Positions 13,175 through 24,345 of a DNA stretch of 64,000 nt are shown here, in pieces; position 1 is the stretch's first letter; each line of letters starts with the position of its first letter. The translations under genes and the position numbers were made by a program. The stretch comes from Atrina japonica. Lineage: Eukaryota; Mollusca; Bivalvia; Pterioida; Pinnidae. Under the pieces are notes generated by a model, which did no database searches, was not told the DNA's origin, and worked only from the letters and a program-made list of their open reading frames with translations. Location of the stretch: assembly GCA_030159075.1 (NCBI GenBank), contig BROG01000234.1:248001-312000 (forward strand). The letters run 5' to 3'.

Positions 13175-13750
13175 TTAGCAGGTGCAAAAAGTATTTGGAC
13201 ACTTATGTTTTACTATATACATTGTATTTCATATTGAAAAAAACATTTTTTTCCAATACGATATTGTGAAGCCATTTCTTATAACAGTTCAATAGAATTT
13301 TTACTGTTAAAAAGAATTAAATACATTTCATAATTTATTTTGATTTAAAATTTTCCGAATCAGAAATTCTAAAGATTTATCTATTTAAACAAGAAGATTA
13401 ATTTTTTTTTGTGATAAATACTCCCTATGCATGTCAGTGTATACACATGTCAGTTTGTGTATGCATGTCAGTGTATACATGTTTGTTGGTTTGTGTGTAT
13501 GTAGAGTTGTGATGTCTAATTTTGACTTTCTGTTTAAACTGTCAAATCCTTCAAATAATAAATTATAGAATTATATTTAAAAAAAAACAAAAACGATAAA
13601 ACTTCTAAAGAAGCTTTGTCTAACAATGAAAATTCTATTGAAATGTGATGAGAAATGACTTCTTAATGATTTTTTGAAATCTGATTTTATATGAATTATA
13701 CAAAAATAAAAATAATGGTGTTTGAATACTTTATGCACATCTCTGTAGTA
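13175..13750. mobile_element. foldback (Tc1/mariner-type) MITE carrying a minisatellite fragment
   Basis: The left arm starts GGTGCAAAAAGTATTTGGAC at 13181. The right arm ends with GTGTTTGAATACTTTATGCA at 13718-13737, its approximate reverse complement. Homology continues inward: 'gaagccatttcttataacagttcaatagaattttta' on the left matches the reverse complement of 'attctattgaaatgtgatgagaaatgacttc' on the right. The arms are about 190 bp. Between them, 13428-13502 is a near-identical inverted fragment of the CA minisatellite at 10.9-11.0 kb. The ends resemble Tc1-like termini; that assignment is from memory. Confidence 0.7.
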
Positions 13751-13885
13751 TTTTTCTGAACACAGCTGGATATATGGCTGTCATCAAAAAAGAGTAAAAA
13801 GGGGGGTGCAGATAATTTAGTTCATGCTAAAATCAATTTGTAATTTAATTTTAGATTTATATGTCAGTATGGATATATAGTGATA

Positions 13886-14060
13886 TAATGGAACTACCTC
13901 CTTAGAGAGACACAAGAAAACCCCGGTCTTTACAGGGGGTGGTCTTTATATAAAGTTGATTTGTACACAGATGGTATTATTGGAGACAGCCAAAAAACTT
14001 TTTTTTTTACCGGGTGGTCTTTATACAAAGGTGGTCACTAAAGCAGATTTTACTGTAACA
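13886..14060 (-). mobile_element. MITE of the 'gaccac / ggtctttata' family
   Basis: It runs from 'ataatggaactacctcc' through 'ggtctttatataaagttgatttgta' and 'ggtggtctttatacaaaggtggtcactaaagcagattttactgta'. It is the reverse complement of the arrangement at 19700-19893. Confidence 0.65.
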
Positions 14061-14227
14061 TACTTTATCTAAGAAATTATTCTTCTCTACTTCTATCAAT
14101 TGTAAACTGAATACATTTCCAGAAAAAGCCCTATACCAAAATTGTGCAGTTTATTAACCTGGGAGCAAGTAATTCAGGGTCAAATTAGCTGTACAGTGAC
14201 TATATACTTACCTACACCAAACATTTT

Positions 14228-14419
14228 GAAATAATAAAAAATATTACTGGTCAACCGAAGCAGTGAATAAAGGAATTTCACTGGTCAAAGATTTTTTTTC
14301 TGGTCTGTATATATACACAATTGAAATTAAATGGAAAATTATTGGTGATTTGGACCAGTTTCAGATAGATTTCATCGGACTTTTATAAAATTTACAACCG
14401 ATGAATTTCAAAAACTCTG
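14228..14419 (-). repeat. dispersed repeat X, inverted copy
   Basis: Reverse complement of 9175-9392. 'gaataaaggaatttcactggtcaaag', 'tggaccagtttcagatagatttcat' and TGAATTTCAAAAACTCTG all match across the inversion, with scattered substitutions. Confidence 0.75.
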
Positions 14420-14959
14420 CAACTTAGTCTTAGAAAGCCTTCTTCTCTACATCCGTGAATCATAAAGAAAAAAATTAATACATTTTTAGAAAAAAAAACA
14501 ACATAAAGCTTTCTGCCAAAATTGTGAAATTAATTATACTTGGAGCAGGGTTTTAGGGTGTGGGTGGGGCCCATATGACCTTATAGTGATGAGACACTTA
14601 GTATTAAAAATCTTCTCTACATCTACATGAAATAAAAAATAAATTAATTTAATTTTAGGTCACCTGCCATTGTGTTGTTATCGTTTACGCATTTCTACTT
14701 CTTCTCAAGAACAAGTGGACCAGTTAAAGCCAAATTTGGCAGGACCTATCCCATGTGAAGTTACATAAAGTTTATGAACAAAAGGGGAGTTGTATTCATA
14801 GGGGGCCTATAAGGTTACATGTACATATACAGGGATGAAAAGTTTCCTTCTAATTGGAGGCTTGAAAACAAGGTTCCATGTTGTATAACTCTACCAGGCA
14901 TGCCATGACATGAAACCATGTTTTCAAGCCTTACTCAGATGACCTATGACATTTATTTT
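14420..14959. other. non-coding; partial molluscan-type dispersed repeat
   Basis: From about 14655 ('ttttaggtcacctgcc...') through 'tacttcttctcaagaacaagtggaccagttaaagccaaatttggcagg', this resembles the start of the element at 52098. No gene. Confidence 0.45.
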
Positions 14960-15105
14960 CTATGCTGAGTGTTTGGCAATCTGAGAATGACCTCTGGTAC
15001 CGTTTTCGGAAAGTCTTAGGTATGACCTAGTAGCAGGTATTTGAACCTGGGCCTTTCAGCTTGTGAGTTAAAGATTCTACTACTAAATCATCAGGATTGA
15101 TTGAC
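14960..15105 (-). mobile_element. diverged tRNA-like SINE, inverted
   Basis: Read on the minus strand it gives 'cctgatgatttagtagtagaatctttaactcacaagctgaaaggcccaggttcaaatacctg', a tRNA-like head with a B-box-like GGTTCAAATACC. 'tactaggtcatacctaagactttcc' follows. Confidence 0.6.
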
Positions 15106-16854
15106 TGGGACCCTCCAAATCTATCGCTAATTTTCTAATTCTATGGTATCTTTTTTGTTAACTTAAAAACATTTCTGAAGTTTAAATCTAGTTTTTACGT
15201 AAATCACACAACCTTATTATTATTTTTTTTTACCTTTACCTGTTTTCTAATAGAAAAAAACAACAAATATACAATTTAGTCAAAACCTGATCACTAATTA
15301 AATGATGTGTTCAAATGACATTTATTTATTTATATGTATGCCCTCTCTTTGACTCCTGTAACTATCATTATTACTCGCATTTTGATCACAACTTTCTCTG
15401 TTTAATCAAATTTTCATTTAACTATAGACATATGTGTGCTTATTTGATACAAATTGGTGTTAATTTCCTTTGTTGTTAGATAATTACAGATGCTCGTTGC
15501 TGTTCTTTATGTTTGTGATATTGTAGGAATGTATCATTTGTCAAACAGTTGTGTGAACAGGTGCTACAATGGATGCTTCATATTAAATCGAGGAAATTTA
15601 AAACATGCCTAATTAGAGCCATTATAGCTATGTCATACAGCTTTCTTTTCATAACAAAAAATGCTGCCACAAAAGTTGGATTAGATCAATAAATCGTGAC
15701 ATTTCACACCAACAATTTCATTCTTTTTCAAACCATAAAGCTATATTAAGGGATATTTTTATTGGAAAAAAGGTACTATTTATTGATATACCTATTGTCC
15801 TCTGTTGTTCCTTTACAATTAATTAAGATATAGATCAGAAACCTCATTAGTAATATACTGAGTATACTATAGCAAAATGTTGCTTAAAATACTTACCGGT
15901 ACATGTATGTACTCATAGAAAGTACTGAGACTTTCTCATATCATTGAAATCAGACATGTTCAGAAGAAGAAATGAAAACACAGATAGATGAAAAGGGAGA
16001 AAAATATCCCTTTTGAAGGTTTTTATTATGGAAAAATATTTTTTTTTTCATTGCTGCAAGATTTTGAAAATAAAGGAATTCCTCCAATTAAAGGAAAATT
16101 CTCATCCATATACAATGTATACAGTTCATTTAGACAGTTTAAGGGTTCATTTTACAGAGATTACATTCATAAAGAAATTAAAAGCAAACAGGATAAAAAA
16201 ATGAATATAAAAATGTATACATTTACAGGCTGAATATTACAACAATTGTTATACAGACTTTTTGTACCTATAAATTACAGGGGCCAAGACCCTTCCATTT
16301 GAGGACATTTTGTAAGATGTGCTTGAAGCAGGGACATGTAACATTTCAAAGAATAAAAACAAAATACAAGTTCATATTGCATGTAAAAATTATTACAAAA
16401 TTTTGAATCAAAATCATTCATCCCTGAATTCTGCCAGAAGACTTAAACATGCTTGGAAGTGGGCAGGTTCCCTGGGAGGGAATTTTCTCTCTCCAGGCAC
16501 CTGTAAAAAATTGAAAGTTGTTGGTTTTTAGGTAAAACTTCAATACTGAGGTTGTGGGATTATGATAAGGTGGTAAACTAATAGAAGCATAATCCCTAGA
16601 ATAGGTCCATAGTTCTGATATCTCACCTGTAGAAGATACATCCCCATCAAAGTAAAAACATTCCTTGAAGGGATGTTAGATCGAAAAGCAGACAAACCTT
16701 AAATCATGAAATGTCAGTTTTCTGATAAAAAAAATTAATGTAAAAAAAGATGCCTATAAACTGGTACACAGCAGTTGCATATGTATCTTTGAAGTTCGCA
16801 AAGTATTTTTCTTATATTTTCTAGCAGACATTGTTGACAGTTGTTGGTTAATGG
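15106..16854. other. non-coding; nothing recognised
   Basis: AT-rich. Short open frames at 15529-15690 and 15988-16233 have no splice, domain or codon-use support. Confidence 0.5.
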
Positions 16855-16965
16855 GTTATGATTTGAATTTGAATGTTGTTTATGCCACTTTCAACATTTC
16901 TCAAGTCATAGGTGGCAGTCAGCCCGTTCTTAGTGGTAGAGGAGAGAACTGATTTACAGGCGAAA
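16855..16965 (-). mobile_element. SINE family B tail, inverted
   Basis: 'tgttgtttatgccactttcaacatttctcaagtcataggtggcagtcagcccgttcttagtggtagaggagagaact' is the reverse complement of the family B tail. Confidence 0.6.
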
Positions 16966-17059
16966 CTGTCTTAAAAGTTTACACCTTCTATCACTTGAAT
17001 TTGGTCATACATCAGGTGATCTCTCAAATGAAGTTTTGTCTAAAGGTTTATTTAACAAA

Positions 17060-17472
17060 GTGGGTTTCAGTATGTGGTCTCAAAAAACAGTTGATCTTCT
17101 ATAACAGTGGTCTCACAAGATAGGTAGTATGACAGTGGTCCCAGCAGACAGGTGGTCTTCTATGACAGTGGTCTCACAAAACAGGTGATCTTCTATAACA
17201 GTGGTCTCACAAGACAGGTAGTATGACAGTGGTCCCAGCAGACAGGTGGTCTTCTATGACAGTGGTCTCACAAAACAGTTGATCTTCTATAACAGTGGTC
17301 TCACAAGATAGGTAGTATGACAGTGGTCCCAGCAGACAGGTGGTCTTCTATGACAGTGGTCTCACAAAACAGTTGATCTTCTATAACAGTGGTCTCACAA
17401 GACAGGTAGTATGACAGTGGTCCCAGAAGACAGGTTGTCCTCTGTGACAGTGGTCTCGTAAGACAGATTCCA
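17060..17472. repeat. 94-bp minisatellite, about 4 copies
   Basis: TTCTATAACAGTGGTCTCAC recurs at 17097, 17191, 17285 and 17379, an exact 94-bp spacing. Each unit holds three related subunits of about 28-33 bp, each starting ACAGTGGTC. The array begins after 'tatgtggtctcaaaaaacag' and ends with 'gacagattccattgtatt', both like ends of the 'ggtctttata' MITE family. Confidence 0.93.
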
Positions 17473-18814
17473 TTGTATTGTGAAAGACTATATAATAACA
17501 ATTTGATACTGGGGTAGCCAAAAGCTCAACCATAAAGAAAAGGTCAACCGTTCTTTTTAACCCTTAAAATATGACTCTATTATGGTGTTGTAAAGTTCAT
17601 ATCTATGGTGAACTTATAACCTGTAAAACCACCATCTCTTTATACTTCATACTATTTGCAAAACACAAAAAATGATTAGGTTATATGCATCTACAATAAC
17701 AAATTGTCAGCTTGCCGAATGTAACGGAAACCAATTATTCTGATTAAACAGGTTAGCAATAGAATAGCAATTTGGCTTTGTCGTTGAGATTATGAAATTT
17801 TGTACAATTTAAGAAGGGTTATAATAGACCAATCAATGGAACACCTGCTCTATAAGTGTTAATTCTACATCAATAGCGGTATCAAACTTTGGCTAACAAT
17901 AAATAAATATTTCAATTTCGGTTTCATTTTAGGCCGGGTTTGTCATGTACATTGTCCCGTTACTATGGTTTCATTCTCTCAGCATTATACAGCTATTACT
18001 TCAAATTGAATTGAAGAACAATATCAAATGGGTCTAAATTAGCTCTGAATTTAATGTCTGTATAAAAGATGTGATAATAGTGCAATAATACCTTTACACT
18101 CGCCCAGTTAATTACTAACATTCTTACACAACAAATATGGATTTTCCAACACAAAACACGATCTTTGCCACAAAACCAGACAGAATAATTTTTCAAATCT
18201 GATTTAGTAACTGCAGTCTGGATAAGAATGCTTTTATCATTTTTATGTATTTTTTCCTCAAAACTTTGTCAGTTTTTTCAGTTTATTTTCTGTGTGATGC
18301 TTTGGAAATCATTTTTTTAAATCCCAATGAGAGAAATAAAATATCATTTCTGCTGCCAAAATGATATATGTGTATAATTGTTTCCATTGTATTTTTCAAA
18401 GCTGTTGACGACTCGGTGTCAGATGGTAGTCCAGTTTGAATAATCTGTACTAAACTGTAAACAGCTGTAAAATTTATACTGAAAAAAATCTTGTTATCTC
18501 AAATAATAGAATAGTATTCAAAATTAAATTCCAGGTAGGTTTTTTTTTCACATCATTTGTATACAGTCAATTTTTTTAGGTCAAAGGTGACCTTTTGCTG
18601 TTGTCCTTTTTTGTTTTTTCCCAAATACATTTTTATATGAATTTTACTGAATTAAGTTTGTACATGATATCATAGATTTGAATCTATGGTATTATTCTGC
18701 AAGGAAAATAAAGTACCTTTCTGTAGATACAATTACTAAATGTTTGCAAACATTTAAATATTTTTTTCATCTTTAAACGAAGATTATTTTCGGGGGCCAG
18801 GAGCTGAACCCAAA
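17473..18814. other. non-coding; nothing recognised
   Basis: AT-rich with no supportable open frame or repeat. Confidence 0.5.
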
Positions 18815-19480
18815 ACCTTCATTATAATTCATTCCCCAGTTTACATACAAATAACTTGAACCTTCATCGTAATTCATTCCCTGGTTTACATACAAATAAC
18901 TTGAACCTTCATTGTAATTCATTACCCAGTTTACGTGCAAATAACTTGAACATTCATTGTAATTCATTCCCTGGTTTACATACAAATAATTTGAACATTC
19001 ATTGTAATTCATTCCCCGGTTTACATACAAATAACTTGAATGATCATTATAATTCATTCCCCGGTTTATGTACAAATAACTTTAACATTCATTGTAATTC
19101 ATTCCCTGGTTTACATACAAATAATTTGAACATTCATTGTAATTCATTCCCCGGTTTACATACAAATAACTTGAATGATCATTATAATTCATTCCCTGGT
19201 TTATGTACAAATAACTTTAACATTCATTGTAATTCATTCCCTGGTTTACGTACAAATAATTTGAAGGTTCATTGTAATTCATTCCCCGGTTTACATACAA
19301 ATAACTTGAATGATCATTATAATTCATTTCCCGGTTTATGTACAAATAACTTTAACATTCATTGTAATTCATTCCCTGGTTTACGTACAAATAATTTGAA
19401 GGTTCATTGTAATTCATTCCTAGGTTTACATACAAATAACTTTAATGTTTATTACAATTCATTTCAAGGCAGACACTTAA
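18815..19480. repeat. 45-bp minisatellite with 135-bp higher-order repeat, about 14 copies
   Basis: The unit contains AATTCATTCCCTGGTTTACA and TACAAATAACTTGAA. The variant 'gaatgatcattat' recurs at 19041, 19176 and 19311, giving a 135-bp (three-unit) higher-order period. Because 45 is a multiple of 3, both strands stay open (212 codons on +, 100 on -). The + frame has no splice or initiation context, so I treat it as repeat translation. Confidence 0.92.
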
Positions 19481-19699
19481 AATGTCAAAACTAAATAAAG
19501 CATCAAAACAGTGAGACTACATCATATACTGTCCACTCCACTTAAAAAAAGTGAAAGGGAGAAAGATTTAAACTTCATTATAACCAGATTTGTTATTTCC
19601 CCATTGAAATAAAATGGTTATTATGTTTGTTACTGACATAATTGGGTTGATCAAGTCCATAGAAGGCAAGGTGAATATAAGAAATGTAGAGGGGGGGAG

Positions 19700-19893
19700 A
19701 TAGATACATTAAAACCTGCTTTAGTGAACACCTGTATTTAAAGACCACCTGGTCATAAAGACATTTTTGTTGTCTTCAATAATACCAGTTATGGACAAAT
19801 CAACCTCTATATAAAGATCACCTCCCTATAAAGACTTTGTTTTGTTGTGTCCCAAAGAACTAGGGGTTTTTATATACAAGTTCCACTGTATAT
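19700..19893 (+). mobile_element. MITE of the 'gaccac / ggtctttata' family
   Basis: It starts 'aaaacctgctttagtgaacacctg', passes 'aaagaccacctggtcataaagac', and ends 'gggtttttatatacaagttccactgta'. The same architecture appears inverted at 13886-14060 and diverged at 59596-59780. Confidence 0.7.
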
Positions 19894-22194
19894 TTTTATT
19901 ACACTTCGTTATATATAGTCTTGTTTGTGGGGTTGGCTATATGTATATTACAGCATTGCATTCATTTTACAATTGCACTGGTATTCCATCATAGTTTTAT
20001 GTATGTCTCAGGTGAACTGTTTAGGCCCACATTCAACCTGCTTGTGGATTAAATAACTTTATTTACAGAGAATATTAAAGCTATTACACTAAACCGTTTA
20101 AGGTCTCGATACTCATTTAAATGACAGATTACCGTCTGCTCTCACGTTTCCTATGCAATGCTTTATTGTAGTTAAAAGAATATTTAATTTTGGTTTTTGC
20201 AGTACAAAGATAACCAACCCAGAGACTGAATATTAAATGTCTGCGAGCCATAAATCTCCATTTTGGATAACAGCTCTTTGTTCTTACATCTCTGATTGGA
20301 TGGTTATTTCACTTTATCACATGGCGATTTTTATGACCACCGTCAAACCTTCTTTATGGTTCGCCCTCACCACCTTCCTCGGTTTCTGCCTCTCTCCCTT
20401 GCACTTAATTTTTCAAAATGTTGAATATGAAATTTATAGAATGAATGTTATCATTTCACAACAAATCAAATTTCGCTGAAATCTAATTGATTTTCGCTTT
20501 TATAATACTCTGGATGATTTTGTTAATAAGTACAAATTAGATAGTTCAGATTTTCATACATTGTTATAAAATTTGATTACAAAATTGTTGATTAAGGCTT
20601 TATAAAGGACAACATGCCAATTACCAACTTCAGTCAATCATTAAGCTGAAGTATCGCAAAATAACAAAGGGACGATTCATTATTCATCGATTTTACTTTA
20701 AGTTGTACAGATCTATAATTTTCAAGGAGATTTAAAACTTAGTGTTGATTGATAAGCAGAGAGTCTGAATAAAGAAAATATTGATTTTCATGTCAAAAGC
20801 TAATTTTTAAGGCTAAGAGTTTTTAACAATGAGACGGACAAAGTTTAAATGATAATGCCTTTGTAATATGAGCACTAGCAAAGGATGTCATTAAAATATT
20901 GACGTGGAATTGAAACACTGTATTGAATTGGTTTGTACAGTTGTAATTATCAATCAGAATTATCTGTAATCGGGATTTCCATGTCATGGCCAGATATTTA
21001 TGCTATAATGAACCCAGTGAATCATTAAAAAGTAAATTAAACTTGTTTTATTTCACTTCTATTCTCAAATTCCATTCAATTCATCTGATCTTATGTGTAT
21101 TAAATCCATTAATTATCCGCTGTTGTCGATTCTCAATTTATCACATTGACATTTACTATATGAAATTTTCAGGTAGAAATTTTATGTCCAGATAAAAATA
21201 AAAAGGTCGGCTCACCAGAAATCTTTCTAGATTATGGTCAAGATTTCATTTGCATAAAGTTGCCATAACTAAGTATAATAAAAGTTGGACATCTGGTTAG
21301 ATTTCATTATGCAAAGTACTGTTCCTTTCACATTAGCGATATTTCCATTTAAATAATTCAGGCTGGAGTTAACTGTTGACATTGTGCATTGTCCTTTCTT
21401 TGTCCTTTCTTTGTCCGAGTTTCATCAGCTGTATTTTGCATTTTTCAAGCATGACCAATTATAATCAGGGCTTTTTAAACATTGTATCTGTCCATTGTAT
21501 AAAATTGAAAGTCACAAGGATGTATGTCAACACCATTCATGAGGGGGAACACGGTGGAGCAATATTTGAATACTTGTCAAATTTTTTGATATTTATCAGC
21601 AAGCATTATTGGAATAAAGAAACAAAAACATGTTTGAATGAATTCTCTGCAGAACTGTACATCTCCAAGGGCTTTTTTTGTGTTTTTGTTTTAAGCTACC
21701 TCTTTAGTGACATACTTAAGGGACATATATTGTTTTTATTACTGTATACTTTTAACAAATAAATACATGTATGGAATGTTTTTAGAAGTTGCTTACTTGT
21801 TTTTCTACCATAGAGTATTGGCACTTTGCAGCAATGGAATCATCAGTAACATGCTATTTTACAGGGCTTTCTACAGAAGTTGAGATTGATGATCACATTT
21901 TTAAAACAATTAATCACAATGTCTGATTTCCTGTGATCATGTAGTGGACATACTTACCAGTAAATACATGTACATCAAAAACACCTACAAGCAATTGTAT
22001 ATCTTGTCATACATATTCATTTAAATTCTGGGACCGGAGATTGAAAAAATAGGAAATTTCACAACATTTTAACTACATAAAGCAGAAAAACTCAATTTGA
22101 GACATTCATTCAAAATATCTTATTCTTTATTTTGAAACTCAAAATTGGGAATTGTTATATATTTTGGGGAAAATACAAGCCATTTTTAGCTTTC
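19894..22194. other. non-coding; nothing recognised
   Basis: Short open frames (for example 20237-20479 and 21376-21762) are AT-rich and hydrophobic by composition, with no recognisable domain. Confidence 0.5.
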
Positions 22195-22800
22195 CTATTT
22201 GAAAAATAGGGGGCTTATGTAGTAATGTTGGCATCTGGTGTTGCCAGCTAGGTTAAAGTTTTGGGCCAAATGTTAGAAAGTACTATAAATCATTCAATAT
22301 ATGTTGTAGGAGGCTGTTATTTGGTATGAAGGACTCTTTGAGGGTAAACTTTCAATTAGCAGAGTGAAATCTGAAATTTTTTATTAATAAATTCAAATTT
22401 TTTCATGTTTTGTGACAAACTTATTCATGAAAATCAGAGGTTACATTTATGGGGCAAGTGTTGGAAAGCACTAAAAATCATTAAATATGTGTAGCAGGAG
22501 ACTGTTATTTGGTATGAAGGACTCTTTGGGGGTAAATTATCAATTAACAGAGTGAAATCTGAAATTTATTTAAAATAAATTCAAATTTTTACATGTTTTG
22601 TGACAAACTTTTATTCATGAAAATAAAAGGTTAAAGTTTTGGGGCAAGTGTTGGAAAGTACTATAAATCATTCAAAATGTGTAGTAGGAGGCTGTTATTA
22701 GGTATGAAGGATCCTTTGGAGGTAAAGTATCAATTAGCAGAGTGAAATCTGAAAAGTTTTTTGGAATAAATTCAAATTTTGTCATAATATGTAAATTTTT
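22195..22800. repeat. three tandem copies of a 188-190 bp unit
   Basis: 'gtgaaatctgaaa' with matching flanks recurs at 22365, 22553 and 22743. Each copy includes 'agtactataaatcattcaa', 'aggaggctgttatttggtatgaaggactcttt' and 'ataaattcaaattttt'. A short inverted repeat, 'cctatttgaaaaatagg', precedes the array. Confidence 0.85.
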
Positions 22801-22959
22801 GGACTTACAGTTTCTTGCAAAATTTTGCTATGTTTAGATCAATGTTAAGTTTTCATTAGGATTTTGGTTCTTGGTTAATGATAGTGTTAGAATGCTGATA
22901 ATTTGGATGGAGGTTCCATTAGGGTAGAACATTAGGGTTTATTGATGTGCATTGAGGTC

Positions 22960-23880
22960 TTTGGAGGTACATGTATATGACCCATCCCCTTTAATTTATT
23001 CTTTTATGTATTTCTTGAAAACCATTCACATGCCTACCCCTAAACCATATATATTCTTGTTTGTTATGGGTAGACACATTTACTAGTGTATGATAGGGTC
23101 CTGGGGGTGTCCCACCCCACCCTGTTGAAATATATATTTTTATGTATAACTTAAAAACCTTTCACAGTCCCACCCTTAAACCGTATATATTATGGAGTGT
23201 TACTGGGGAAAAAAAATTCAGTGGTGTATAGGGTCCTTAAGGTTACTGCCCCACCCTCTGAAATACATATTTTTACTTATAACTTAAAAACCGTCTACAG
23301 CCCCACCCTTAAACCGGCTAAGAAAAGGGTCCTTATGACATAACCAATGAAATGCCAGGAAACAAAGGAATTTCATCCGACAATTTATTTTGTAGATATT
23401 TCACGCCAGACACAAAAGAGTCACTGTTGCCTTCACTCATTCTAATGTATTTTAAAGTTCAAAGTACATTAATGTTTCTGAAAACATAAAAATAACAAGT
23501 TCCCTCCAAATTGTCGTAAGGACCCTTTCCTCAGCCCTTGGCTCATATATTATTGATTGTTATGGGGAAACACATTCAGTGGTGCATATAGAGGTCCTGC
23601 CCCACCCCCCAAATATACATTTTTACTTATAACTAAAAAACCGATCATGACCTCAAACCTAAACCTTATATATTATTGATTGTTCTGAGAAAACACATTC
23701 AGTGGTGTATGTGGGGGTACTGCCCCACCCCCTGAAATATATATGTTTACTTATAACTTAAAAATTGTTCACAGCCTCACCCTTAAACCATATATATTAT
23801 TGTTTGTTATGGCAAGACACATTTAGTGATGCATAAAGGGGACCTGCCTCACCCCCTGGAATATATATTTAAACTTATAA
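22960..23880. repeat. degenerate tandem array, about 120-140 bp unit, about 6 copies
   Basis: Each copy carries 'gccccaccccctgaaatatatatttttacttataacttaaaaac', 'cccacccttaaaccatatatatta' and 'acacattcagtggtgtat'. The array is interrupted by a TIR element at 23317-23535. Confidence 0.85.
23317..23535. mobile_element. 219-bp MITE inserted in a tandem array
   Basis: Terminal inverted repeats are GCTAAGAAAAGGGTCCTTA at the left and TAAGGACCCTTTCCTCAGC at the right (17 of 19 complementary). The array continues on both sides. A CCCTT at both junctions may be a remnant target duplication. Confidence 0.75.
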
Positions 23881-24240
23881 CTTGAAATACATTCACATCT
23901 CTGATCCTACACTTATTATTACTGCATCTTACAAGTATACTTTGCTACATTTACTACCAAAGCGGGGACTGGCAAGACATATAATAACATGTAATTCTTA
24001 TGATAATTTGCACCCATTTAGGCGAGCTTTGTTGTCTTCTGACAACTCTTGTGTTTCCAGTAATCCAACCCCCATCTTAGGAAAATCATTGTACATGCAT
24101 ATGATGCTTACAATTATATAAGACATAAAGGTTTTAAAGAAAATTTTACAACTCCTAGACTAATGCTCCAAATTTTTAACAGACAAATGTGGTGCTACAG
24201 TATGGTAATCAGATAAATTATACAGTAGGTCAGCAAATGT

Positions 24241-24345
24241 ATTACATTGGAACCTGTCTTAAGAGTCTGCTCTCAAAAAAGACCACCTATCTTAACTGAG
24301 ACCACTTTCTTAAAACCATTTGTTGAAATAAGCCATAATATAAAA
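24241..24345 (+). mobile_element. 5' end of a 'gaccac' family MITE
   Basis: 'acattggaacctgtcttaagagtctgctctcaaaaaagaccacctatcttaactgagaccac' matches the start of the family. It runs straight into the 37-bp minisatellite. Confidence 0.5.

Noticed and set aside
15529..15690. Candidate upstream CAAP1 exon after TTGTAG (frame with KQLCEQVLQW)
   Set aside because: There is slight similarity to a Leu-Cys-Gln motif only. No donor in the right phase was seen, and the frame continues into AT-rich noise.
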